Positions 33,067 through 44,167 of a stretch of 64,000 bases of DNA are shown here, piece by piece. Both the position numbers and the translations under genes were made by a program. Within the stretch, counting starts at the first letter, position 1; each line of letters begins with the position of its first letter. Source of the DNA: Hyparrhenia diplandra (lineage: Eukaryota; Streptophyta; Magnoliopsida; Poales; Poaceae). The stretch covers positions 124,001 to 188,000 of the forward strand of contig JADLZK010009294.1 in assembly GCA_015847255.1 (NCBI GenBank), read 5' to 3'. Below the pieces are notes generated by a model. That model made no database searches and had not been told where the DNA came from. It saw nothing but the letters and a program-made list of their open reading frames with translations.

Positions 33067-35164
33067 CTGCACCAATGGAAGTACATATTAGTGTCAGGTT
33101 TCTCATCTATACTTAATTAATTTTGTATAATATCGCTATAAATACCAAACTAAAACCCGTGAGTGCACGGGACCAATCCACAAAAAATTTTCAGATCGAA
33201 CCATTCGTTGGACAAATTCATAAAAGCACATGTGATCGAACTATCAAGTCATATTACACATGTATAAGCGTTGAGGTTTAATTTAACCAAGAATTTCTTG
33301 AGGGAAACCTCACTTTCCCTCTTAATATTACTCCCCATTTTCAAATATATAGTTTAGAACGAGCTAATCAGTTAAACTGTGAACTTACTTAGCTTGTCTT
33401 AATAAAAAATTTGAAAACTGATGGAATATATTTTTCTACGTACCAACCGAAGGATATCCTTTTGAAACATTCATGTTAACCACTCATGAGAAGATTAGAT
33501 AAATTCTAAAAACTCCAAAAATAAAAGCAAAACATATTGCAATATATTAGGTAAAACATATTTTTCTATTAATAAAAAATAGCCACATTATCTTATGTTA
33601 ATCTTGATATTACAATTTGAGGCCTCCAACGGTGTAATACTGTACCTAAAATCTACTTACAACATAACTTTCATGAGGAACAACCCCACATATATATAGC
33701 AGTCATCTTATACTTTCATCCTTATTTCTTGTAAAAGAGTTAACTCAGAAGGTTCTATATTTGTAATGAGAATGTTTGTATGCTGACATGAACCGATTTA
33801 GACAACCAAGGTGAGACTAATTTCATCAAAACACAGCATATGGGCCTAGGGGATGACAATAGAATAATAAAATGGGCCAGGATTTCATTTTGTGCTCCTT
33901 TGTGGTTAACACCCTCGATAACTTATCACATTTATGTCACACAAACATCCAAGATCGCCCCACGCTACAATGCCCAAACCATGTCCCCTCCATTGGCTAG
34001 CATTTGGTCCTCGTGCTACGATAGTATTTATTATAAACTCGCCCCAATTTACTTAGGCAACAAAGATATTAATAGTTAAACAATAAACACATGGGCCTCA
34101 ATTGCTAAAACCAAAAACTATTGTCGCAAGATATTATAAATGGGTATATTAATCCTCACTACAAATTTCATTATAATAGTGTTGGTACCTAAGACCGGGT
34201 TTACGCAAGTCCCGTACTAAACACCTTTAACACGGAATAACCCCCTGGTTCATTCTACCAAACAACATGGGCTGCAACAACACCCTGTGTACGCCGTCGC
34301 GCCACCATTTTGGATCGAGAAAGGCCCACAGGGGACCAAGACGACCCTAGTGATGGGTGCCTTATTGTTTTGGGAAGACGCTTTTGGCTGGACCAATGGG
34401 TGTGTCCCTTGCTCGAGAGCCTAGGGGATCCCGAGGAGCCCGACCTAGTCTCCTCTGAAAGCCATAGCGCTAATGTCCCGGACCAACCAAAGGTGGCTCA
34501 CCAACGACAGGCCCGCGCTCCCTGGGGCCATCATATTCACCAAGAGCGAGGTTGATTGTTCAAGCTGTTGTTTATCACCTTCTCGGTGCACAAAGTTTCA
34601 CCGAAATCATTGAAGACCTTGTTTGCGGAGAAATTTTTGTGCTTTGTAGCTTTGGACAGCAATGGTCCATACTTTCTAGGTATAGTGTCGACATGGACGG
34701 AGTTGTTGTCATCTTCACTAATGTTCACTACCTCTGACTTTGGTGGCCGCATGTATCCATGGAGTACCTTAGCAATTTTCGATGTATCCCACAATTCTAG
34801 AATGTGGGATAGTTTGATGTAAATTAAGTTTTTATGTACTACCACTCTGAACTGATGCCTCTGCATTTGTATGTAGGAGTACTAAGTCATGTTTGAAGTC
34901 TTAATTTGCAAGAACTCTTAACTGACTGTGTGCCTCCTTAGATTGTTCTATGTGTTTGTGTTGATTATGGTGCATGTGTACTCTATATATGTGAGCATAA
35001 ATGACCAAAATAGCCCTTCTTCTTAGCTAGGTAATACCAAGAACCGATGGTGATAGTTAACCTCCTTATTGGCATGATGGGGAAGATTTTTTATGACTTG
35101 TTGGTGGGAATGAAATAGAAGGGACAAAGTTCTGGTGCAATCTCAGTAGTTAGAATGTGTAAGA
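33067..35164. other. Left part of the 6-kb NLR intron
   Basis: AT-rich sequence. 33162-33177 has the near-palindrome CCCGTGAGTGCACGGG, a motif common at the ends of a grass repeat. 34240-34560 is GC-richer with a short frame of no known family. No gene called. Confidence 0.45.
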
Positions 35165-35229
35165 TTGAACCCCGAGTGCTCATATGTAGGTTCTAGATCC
35201 AACTCGTGGTCGTGGTCCATGTTGAAATA

Positions 35230-35545
35230 TGATCCAAATTCATTTGCTCATTATAAAGGCCGACTTCTAACGGAGCGAAGCCGGAGGCCCGTCGCCGGAG
35301 GCTTTGGCGTCGGTACATTATTATATACCCTATTAGGGTTTCCCCTCGGAGACCATTCTCTTGTAAGCCGCCATACGGCGTTGTAGCCCGACTCTTGATA
35401 TAGTGAAGTGTCGCTGGCTGGCGCCCGTGGTTTTTTCCCTTCCGCATTGGGAGGGTTTTCCACGTTAAATCTCGTGTCTCTGCTGTGATTGATTCTATTT
35501 TTCTTGATCGTTTATTTGTTGTTAGTTTGCAACAGTGAGCACCAT
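35230..35545 (+). repeat. Copia-type LTR remnant
   Basis: Contains GCGCCCGTGGTTTTTTCCC and GGGTTTTCCACGTTAAATC, wording typical of the 3' part of Copia LTRs, then T-rich sequence ending CAACA near 35541. Start not defined; no pol follows. Confidence 0.45.
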
Positions 35546-35823
35546 AGGAGCTGGCTTGGCAAGGACACTGTCTTCTAGCATCACCGGATACAACGGGAGA
35601 GAGCCACACATCCCGCACCATGATGTCCCCTTTCCATATATACCCTCCATCAATTGTGTGTGTGCCGTTGTGGCCTGAAGGCAGCTCTAGATCTAGGATT
35701 TATGGGAGTGTTGGGATACCAGGTCATCAGTCGTCACTACCATAGATGATGCAAAGCACGGGTAATGCAACTTATTTCTTGTTTGCTTATTTGGGAATGG
35801 AAATGTTGAAAGTGTCTAGAGTT

Positions 35824-36690
35824 ATGGAGGTTAAACTATGGAATTATTATTTTATTACCTAAAGTCAAGCCAGCTACAAACATAAAACAATTTAGACCCA
35901 CATATCTTCTGAATGTGATTTACAAAATCATAACCAAAGTGTTGACCATCAGATTAACTAATGTGGTGGATAACCTCATCCGTCAATTCCAGACAGCTTT
36001 TATCCCTAAGAGAAATATACTGGAAGGTGTGATCATCATCCAAGAAGTTCTTCATGAGCTTAGAGTTACTAAAAAAACTGGAGTTATTCTAAAATTAGAT
36101 TTTGAAAAGGCATATGACAAGGTTAGCTGGGATTTTCTAGAAGAGGTAATGAATAGAAAAGGCTTTGATGACAAATGGATCCATTGGATAAATAAGGCAA
36201 TGAGAGGTGGTAGAGTCTGTGTTGATATTAATGGAGAAAGAGGGGAGTACTTTAGAAGTTTTAAAGGTCTCAGACAAGGAGATCCTTTATCCCCACTCCT
36301 GTTCGATTTAGTTGCTGATACACTATCTACAATGTTAACAAAAGCACAATGTTAACAAAAGCAAGCAGTGCATAGGTGATTCAAGGGTTGGTTCCTCAGT
36401 GGATGGTGGACTTACACATTTACAATATGCTGATGATACAGTAATATTTTTGAGCTATTCCCCTGAGAATTTACAAGAAGCTAAGATGATTTTAACATGT
36501 TTTGAAGCTATGTCTGGCATGAAGATCAATTTTGAGAAAAGTGAGGTATTCACAATGGGACTGGATACACATCAGCAACAGCAAGCAATAGAGATATTTG
36601 AATGCAAATTAGCCAAATTCTCAATGAAATATCTTGGGCTTCCAGTAAGTGACCACAAGATCACCATAAGCTATGTGTGTGACTAGTGAT
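35824..36690 (+). pseudogene. LINE (L1-type) reverse transcriptase fragment
   Basis: Two open frames, 35915-36355 and 36399-36686. The first has AFIPKRNILEG, LKLDFEKAYDKVSWDFLEE and LRQGDPLSPLLFDLVAD; the second has the catalytic LQYADDTVIFL and GMKINFEKSEV. This order is the RT core of L1-like plant LINEs. A frame break near 36354-36400 separates the two, and neither endonuclease nor C-terminal region is present. It lies antisense in the NLR intron. Confidence 0.9.
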
Positions 36691-39101
36691 TCGGACCATA
36701 TTTGTTTGATTTGCAGATGAAAGTGCCTTCTCTATCTTTGTGAAGTTCAACTTGTGAGCCTTATTGTCCTGATTATTAGTTACCAAACTAGTGCTTTGTG
36801 GACATGAAGAATGAGCTAGATGATGGTGTACACATGGATGTGTACAAGGAGTGGTGAATTGCTCGGCATGACACATGGAGATTCACAAGGAACCAATGGA
36901 GGTTGACCAGGATCTGCAGGAACACATGGAGATTGATTAACTAGTATGTGTATTCAAGATTTCTGCATGCTAGCTACCTAGATTATTAGATATGAGTATA
37001 TGCATCTCAGTGATCGATGTACAGTAATGAAAATTGGGTACTTTTTATTGGTCAGTTTGGATTTTATTTTATTTTTTTCAATTGGAGTGCATGCTAAGTT
37101 GAATTTGTACATCTCATTGGTGAACATATATCACATGATCCTTCGGTAAATATGCTATATGATTGGACCCAATTAATCTGCACCGACGGTGTGCATTGCA
37201 TTCACCGACGATGGTCATATCTACGCACCGGTGAGAATGGTGTCTGGCAATATATATCCCGCGCAGAGTTCGAAATTTTGGACCAAATTTAAATTCCTGC
37301 CGCTCCATTTTTCTTTTGTTACCCAGCGAGCTGCTCCCAGCTGCTCTCCTCACGGTGGTTGTTCCTCAGCGCCGCTCCTAGTCATCACTGCGCTAGGCTG
37401 ATGGTCATTTGTCCTCAACTGCGACACCACCACCGCTCACCGAGCTCACCGCCAGGACAACTATTGCTACACACCACTCGCTGTCATGCAAGCTGCTGTC
37501 TCACCGGCGTGCCCGCCGTGCTCTCTGCCTGTCCTACTACTGGCATTCAACTTATTCAAGCTACTATATTGCACTTTTGGGTAAGTAACAACTATACTAT
37601 TGACCAGCTCTCCGACGCAACAACTATACATGCGTTAAGGTAACTAACTCATTTTGGCTGCACTTTTGGGTCTGATTCGTTGATGGCTAAGGATCATCAC
37701 TTTATTCGTAGGGAAAACAACTACACGAGGAAAACAGATGCGAGGAGCCTGTCCCAAAATTCAAAGGTAGTTTCTTCAATAATATCACTTTGTTCTCCAT
37801 TTTCATTAACATGTTACGTAAATGTAAAAAGTGCATTTTTTAAAAATTCCAATTGTTAGACGCATATATTCAGAAAGCATGGATAATTGCTAGATCGCCC
37901 TTGTTTTTAAAGTCCAATTGCTCGTTTGCCCTCATTTTTTTATTTTTGCATGTTTGCCCCTGTTTTTAGTCTTCCAATTGTATGGCTGCCCCTGTTTTCC
38001 CCTGTTTTGAGCTCGAATTGCATGTTTTGAGGGGCAATGTGTTGCACTGGGAACGAGGATGTAGTAGGAGTAACGAGGATGTAGTAGGAGTACATGGCAC
38101 ATGGAAGGATGTAGCAAGTCAAGAAGATTCTAGGCAGGAGGCATAATGCACAAGGGTCATGTAATCACACCCTTATCTGGACACATGAACAGGAATCTAT
38201 GGGGTGTGTGGCACACTGGCACGTTAAGGTTTTCGGAAGGGGTAGAGAGCTAAAGATAGCAACGGAGATTCTACTAGCTAATGGCAATGAGTTTGTTAGT
38301 GTGTCCATTGATGTAGTAGGAGATGTAGATTCCATTGTACACAGGACGTTGATGGAATCAACCAAACATGTTTCAGGTAATAAGTGTCTTTGAGAGAGGC
38401 TATGGTTGCTGAGGGAAGGGCAGTGTGCTACACATGGAAGGATGTGGCATGTAATGAATACGCTAGGTAGGAGAAGGCACAACGATTGATGTGAACATGC
38501 CCTGGTGTGGATGCACCGATGAATAGGAGTAGATGCTGAAGGGGATTGCATCCATAGGATTTGTGATACCAAGTTGAATGTAGAAAGATTTGCAAACACA
38601 ACACACCCTTCAAGGAGGGTTGACCATTTATATAGATAGCATGATATGGCTTGTGTTAAAAGAACATAACAATATGGTGTACAATGGCTATATACCTCAA
38701 AAATGTTAACCATGTGTGTGCAAGTATGAAACAATTGGCCCAAAATACCTAGTATATTCTTTTCTTAAAAACAAATTGTTTTGCGCATTTAGTGTATTCC
38801 AGTGTAAATTTTGTATTTACCATCAACTTAAGTAAATATAGGCTATACATGAATATGTATAAATCATGTGAAGAACCACAGAGCAATACAAATATTATCG
38901 TCGTTTGGATAGCTAAAATATTGTCTCTTGACCACCACATCTTTTATCAATCTGGAACATGGTAAGTTTTGACATTGTGTGCTTGTTCTAGTCCAATGCA
39001 TGATTACCATGCTTTTTTGTAGCTTGTCGGTTACTTTTAAATTGATTGAAGAAGAAGACCGAAAATTCCAAATGTAGTATTGGTACGTAGAAATAACATA
39101 C
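36691..39101. other. Right part of the 6-kb NLR intron
   Basis: No recognised gene. 38050-38090 has a 20-bp tandem repeat (AACGAGGATGTAGTAGGAGT twice). A 192-codon minus frame (38165-38743) is Cys/Ser/Leu-rich without family resemblance; I leave it uncalled. Confidence 0.45.
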
Positions 39102-40229
39102 CTTAGGTGACTCTTGAAGGAAAGATAGTCCTTGGAGCTGCATAATATACTTCTTGCAGAGATCCATAACTGAGAGTAATTCCGTTGGCCTTATGAAACC
39201 TAAAGAAATCCATTGGTAAATTAGATCATTTTTAAATATCTGGTGACCTTTTGGAAAGATTGCACAATAGGTAAAGCATGGCTGCAAACATATATCCATA
39301 TAGCTATAACTTAACATCAGAGATGCAAGAACATGACTTGGCAAAGAGATATCCTTTGAAATATGTTCTTTCCATATATCATTGTCTTTCACTTTCATCC
39401 ATTGGTCAAAATCCATGCCGCCCAAAGTGAATCCTAAAGATTGAGCTGCTAAAGCCACACCAGCACACTTCTGAGCAATCTCCTGTCCTATTCCGTCAAT
39501 TTTTCCTTGTCATCTCTAGCTTCAAAACCACTTCTTTGTTTAATTATATCCCAGCACATATCATTTGTCAAGGATAATATCTTGTGTGGTTGACTGTTTG
39601 CACATATTCTGTCAGCAACACTCTCACTTCGTGTTGTTACTAAAATAATTATTTTGCTATCATCATGATATAGCATATCCTTCAAGTCCATCAATTGGAA
39701 CTGATTATCCTCCCAAAGGTCATCTAAAACAATCATAATCTTCTTACCAGGAAGTAGCTCTGTGAGGGAACTATGTACCTCATGTCTTTCACTAGCCTGA
39801 TTCCCTTGTTCAGTTAGCTGTGAAAAAATAGACTCACGAATTTTATTGAAGTCAAATCTTTGTGACACATGGACCCATGCTTTCAAATAAGATTTAAACT
39901 TTGGATCATTATAAATCAATCTTGAAAAAGTTGTCTTGCCAATGCCTCCAATACCATGTATGGGAAGGATGATCTTTTTGATGAGCTCTCAAGTAAAGAA
40001 GTTATTATTTTCTTTTTTTTCTTCTTCCCTCCCCACTATGAGTTCATCTACTACATTTGCCAATGTTTCTCGTGTATCAATAAGTTCTAGCTTAGTGCAA
40101 CTTGGACTTGACAATAGATCAGTATTCCAGTGTTGAACTGTGATATCCTTTTGATTCCTTTATTATCTCTATACTGTTATTCTTCTCTGTCATTTCAGAA
40201 AAACTTATGCCACATCCTTTATCGGCAAG
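39102..40229 (-). pseudogene. NB-ARC domain (linker exon) of the locus
   Basis: After a 50-60 residue linker (ending DELIVGREEE) come the P-loop GIGGIGKTT (about 39955-39929), kinase-2 IMIVLDDLWED, RNBS-B IIILVTTRS, a GLPL-like region near VALAAQSLGF, and CFTYCAIFPKG (RNBS-D). Frame breaks occur near 40160, on both sides of 39995, and near 39485, where one missing base makes a stop. The family is the ATP/ADP switch of plant NLRs. No coiled-coil or TIR domain is present; the kinase takes that place. Confidence 0.88.
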
Positions 40230-41843
40230 CTGCAAAATTCCAATTAGTTTGTGAACAAACTAGACAATTTGATTAGTAAAAATATTTTTCAATCACCAAA
40301 ACAAATTTTGAGTGAATATATCTACTAACAATATACAAAAATATCACTATTTTATTGCCCATCCCAATAATTATTAATATATTGGAGGTTTGAAGCTCGA
40401 GGAACAGGAATCATATCTTAGACTAGAGCAAGTAGTGTTAAACTAGTATGCAAAGTTTAGCTTTCCTGTTTGTGCACACAAAGTAAGTGACAAACCAATT
40501 TTCATATAACAGAAACCAGTTCATAAAAGAAATAGTGCAGTGGATTGTTTTTCTCCCAACATGCATCAACACGTTGTTGATAGTTAAAATTAACACTAAA
40601 TCGTTTTATGTTAGTATAGTTTTTTCACCAAATAATTTAGTATCTAAAACTTTGTAGCTTTTCAGTTACAGAGAAAAAGATAGCTTACACAAACAGTAGA
40701 GCTTTCTCCTCAAACTATGAATATAAATTTAGAAGCTCGAGAAACTGTATTAGGTTGTTGGATCATGGACTGATCGACACTTCTTGAGAAGAAATTCTAA
40801 ATATACTAGGAGAACCAAACAAAGTGAACTGAATACATGATTTCACACACAGTACAACTATGTCCCAGCATATGCCTTTACAGATGATATTAATTACCTT
40901 TCCAACGCTAAGTTCAATCTCATTAAGCTTCTCAGTGATCTTCACTATGTCAGGCCTTTTCTGACTATCTTTATCCAAACAATTCAATGCTATCTGAGTG
41001 CATGCCTCAACTTGGCGGCAGTATGCTTCAAGCAAGGAATCACTACTAGTGCATGCTTCCTGCAACTTTTTCCTCCAGTTTTTCACGGACCTGACAAATG
41101 GAATTGTCAAGCTAGAAGATACTACTTCAATGTAAATATGACATAGAATTAGATTAAAAAATGACCCTGATATTAAGACATATCATTTCTCACTTGATCA
41201 AAAAATAACTCATCTGAAGACACGCTGTCTGAACAATCAGGGGTGCCCATGGGCCTTGACACTATCCTTTTATTACAACACCCAAGCTGAATATGTCAAA
41301 CTTTTCTGAGATTTCATCTCTATCAATGTATTCTGGTGGCTGATAACCACTGCACACATGCAATGAATTTGTAATAAACATAGTTTGTTGGGTAATAAAA
41401 GGAATTAGATAATTTCAGTAGAGACATTCAACTTACCGAGTTCCATATGGGCCAAGTGCAGTCCGTATTGTGTCTTGACCAAAGATCCTGGACAAACCAA
41501 AATCTGCAATCTTTGGAACCATATCCTTATTTAACAATATGTTGTCAGGTTTTAGGTCAAAATGGTAAATAGGTTCTTCTAGATCCTTGTGCATATACTT
41601 TAGGCCCTCACAAATCCCTTGATTATTTTGAACCGCATGTGCCAATCAAGCTTAACTTCACAAGACTCATCTATAGTAGTAAACAAAAAGAATATATTGA
41701 TCAAATGCAATATGCAAGACAAAATTCTTTGGAGGCATATTGAAAATGGAACATGCAGCTATACCAGAAAGATGTTTTTGAAGACTCCCATTGTGCAAGT
41801 ATTCAAAGCAGAGGGCTGTATGCATCTTTTCAACAAAACCTTA

Positions 41844-41891
41844 CTTCCATCCGGCATCTTAAAAGGTCTTCCATCCGGCATCTTAAAAGGT
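41844..41891. repeat. 24-bp tandem duplication in kinase exon 2
   Basis: Units 41844-41867 and 41868-41891 are identical; they duplicate eight codons in frame. Confidence 0.95.
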
Positions 41892-42303
41892 TCTTTCATT
41901 ATTTCATAACAATAGCCAAGAAACTTTACAATGTTTTGATGCTTAAGCTTCCTGAGGGTATCGAACTCATTTCGAAACTGCTTGTTGTCTAGGTCGGCCA
42001 GACGAGGCTTCAACTTCTTCACAGCAACATCATGTCCATCTTTAGTGACTCCCTGCCAAAATATAAGGGGTCAGGTTATACCAAATACTGACAACTTATA
42101 TTTGGTAAAGCAGGAAATGTAGGGATTGGGTTTAATTTGTTTTGTTTGTTGTTAGCACATCCTGAATATGGTTGCTGTCCATATTGATATAGTGATAGTA
42201 ATCTCACACTTTTTTTCATCCATAGTAATGGATTCCATGAACAGTACCACCTGTTACGCACAGTACCACTATTTATCCACAAGTAACGGATCCCATGAGC
42301 AGC

Positions 42304-42423
42304 CCCACCGTTACGAACCATGCCCATCGTTACCCATCGCTGATCGCTGTGAAATCTCGTGTAATGTGAACAGTACCCACCGTTACGAACCATGCCCATC
42401 GTTACCCATCGCTGATCGCTGTA
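42304..42423. repeat. 72-bp-period tandem repeat in kinase intron 1
   Basis: A 48-bp block beginning CCCACCGTTACGAACC occurs at 42304 and 42376, separated by 24 bp; weaker related CAGTACCAC...GTTACG wording precedes it. Confidence 0.85.
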
Positions 42424-42699
42424 CCAACCAATCCGTTATCTTACTGTACCAACTGTGCCCGTTACTATATGCCATTTTTTTCTCCCTTCACGCTGGGTTC
42501 CAATCTAGTACCATTTCATTTCAAAACACTACACAGGTTTTGTTGGCCAGACATATTACTGTAGTTAACAAAAAAATTGTGCATGCCCTAATCTTACCTT
42601 GTAAACAACTCCAAATGCTCCTTCACCAAGTTTGCGCTTCTCCGAGAAGTTATCAGTAATTTCTCTTATAAATTCAAATGTTACATCTTCTGGCTCCAT

Positions 42700-44067
42700 A
42701 GTTATGTCCTGTAATTTCTGCTAGTGCAGGTAAGTCAAGACCCCTTGGTGAGAAGATTATATTGAAACGACTGCTACGTTTTGTATACATAGAAAAGAGA
42801 GCAAATTAAAGATGATTTGTGCTAGTACAAAGATCACCTTACTTCTGAATCACAGATTGAAGGACGAACTATGAAGGAAGCAAAGGCAGTGGGCAGAAGC
42901 ACTCTAGATTCACGAGGTTGCAATGAACTGCTGCTGCGCCCGATCAAGGGGATCCTTGATGGGACTGTAGACAGATCGAGCGCAATAGCAGAGGCTGTAG
43001 ATCGAAGAGATGTGAACTGGCTAGTAACGGATCGGACAAGAGAGTCAATGCGAACAGAGGAGAGAGCTTGGCACGGCGCAGTGGTGATGCGTTGCGGGGA
43101 AAGCCGGGGACGGCGGCAAACGACCGAACCCGGGGAAGACGATGGAGGGAAACCTTCGGCACCAGAAGGAAGCAGCGTCGCGCGGACAGCCGGGCCGCAA
43201 GCCAGGCGCCCAAGCCGGCGCGGATGGCCCCGGCGGGGCGCAGGCACACCGCGCGAGCGTACGCGGCCACGAGCCGCGACGATGCCTGGGGCCTCGAGCG
43301 CGCAGGCTTCGTAATCCGGTGGCGACACGGGAAGTGCACGAGCTATGGGCGGGGTGGAGCGACCGGGATCTGGGCGATGGCGGCCTGCAGAAGCGATGGA
43401 CGGGCGATGGCAGATAGGCCGGGAGTGGTGGCAGGCGGCGTATATGCGCGGCAGGGGAACAGCGATTGCGAGACGATGATGGAATCAGCGAGTGCAAGGC
43501 AAAGCTCCACGAGCAGCACCGGCGACGGCCACCAAGACCTCACCGACGGCAACAATGAGCAGAAAGCCAGAAACTCGATCAGGGTGAGGAAACAGGAGAA
43601 GAAAATAGAATGGATCGATAGATCAGACGGGCCTCTATAATCGATGAAAGGAAGAAACGAAAGGGAAATCGATTTGGTGGAGATCGAATCGGGAGGATAG
43701 AGAGAAGCTACAGTAAACCAAAAGTCCCTTGCTGGTGAAGCATAATGGGGGCGAGTTAGGCTAGGGAGCTAATGGCTCTGGAAAGAAGAACGGTAATGCT
43801 GTGGTTAGGCGGGGTTTTCATTTGGACGGGACGCTGTTGGTGGGCCTTTTGAACAGCCAGCCCAAATCCTCAAACGCAACCGCGTCGTTTTCCCCCACTC
43901 GCTTCGTTTCCGGTCAACATTCTCGCTCAGACGAGTGGGGTCGCGGCCGCGGCCGCGTCCACCTCGCCGCCGAATCAGCCGCCGCGCCGAGTGAGCACCC
44001 CCACTGCTCGCCTCGACTGTCTCCACTGCGGTGCACGCCATGTGGCCACAACACGCGGCTTTGAAAA
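42700..44067 (-). other. Kinase 5' region and GC-rich upstream sequence
   Basis: An acceptor-like site (CTAGCAG) lies about 20 bp upstream of the kinase ATG on the minus strand, and AG|TAAGG-like wording near 42838 could be a 5'-UTR donor. 42860-43560 is GC-rich with open frames on both strands, probably 5' UTR exon and promoter. 43740-44067 is GC-rich and ends at the CPK duplicate. Confidence 0.4.
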
Positions 44068-44167
44068 CCTTGTAGATCACCCATGGATCAAAGAAGATGG
44101 TGACGCACCTGATACGCCGCTTGACAATGTTGTTCTCGACAGGCTCAAGCAGTTCAGGGCAATGAAG

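Larger units (their letters stand above)
30693..42699 (-). pseudogene. Kinase / NB-ARC / LRR immune-receptor-like locus (kinase-NLR), broken
   Basis: Minus-strand exons: kinase 42699-42598, 42052-41765, 41670-41437, 41349-41194, 41090-40898; linker plus NB-ARC 40229-39102; LRR 33066-30693. Splice junctions between the kinase end (LNEIELSVGK|GT) and the linker exon (TTTTGCAG|CTTGCC) are both phase 0, so the parts could form one kinase-NB-ARC-LRR protein, an architecture I recall from grasses. Two adjacent genes remain possible. The NB-ARC/LRR junction (SPK|TSEAYSEKAT) spans a 6.0-kb intron (33067-39101) filled with LINE and Copia debris. Nearly every exon has one or more single-base indels, so no continuous protein can be made. 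NLRs are intracellular sensors of pathogen effectors. Uniform light decay of all parts suggests they lost function together. Confidence 0.75.
40898..42699 (-). pseudogene. Non-RD receptor-like kinase module of the locus
   Basis: Starts MEPEDVTFEF; Gly loop GEGAFGVV (exon 1, 34 codons, intact); VAVKKL with the ATP-binding Lys; catalytic loop HFDLKPDN, where Phe replaces the Arg of HRD (non-RD, common in immunity kinases); ADFGLSRIF; GYQPPEY; and CLDKDSQKRPDI at the end. Frame losses: one base short before the LCFEYLHNGS block in exon 2, in exon 3 near GICEGLKY, in exon 4 near GVVI, and one extra base in exon 5. A 24-bp in-frame duplication (PFKMPDG twice) lies in exon 2. A 5'-UTR acceptor-like site precedes the ATG. 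Confidence 0.85.

Noticed and set aside
33162..33177. CCCGTGAGTGCACGGG as a Helitron 3' hairpin
   Set aside because: No CTRR end follows at the right distance and no TC start was found; the motif is common in several grass repeats.
38165..38743. 192-codon minus frame in the NLR intron
   Set aside because: Cys/Ser/Leu-rich without recognisable motif; AT-rich surroundings and no splice or promoter context.
42834..43640. Long frames on both strands upstream of the kinase
   Set aside because: GC-rich, open in opposite directions, placed where a 5' UTR exon and promoter are expected.
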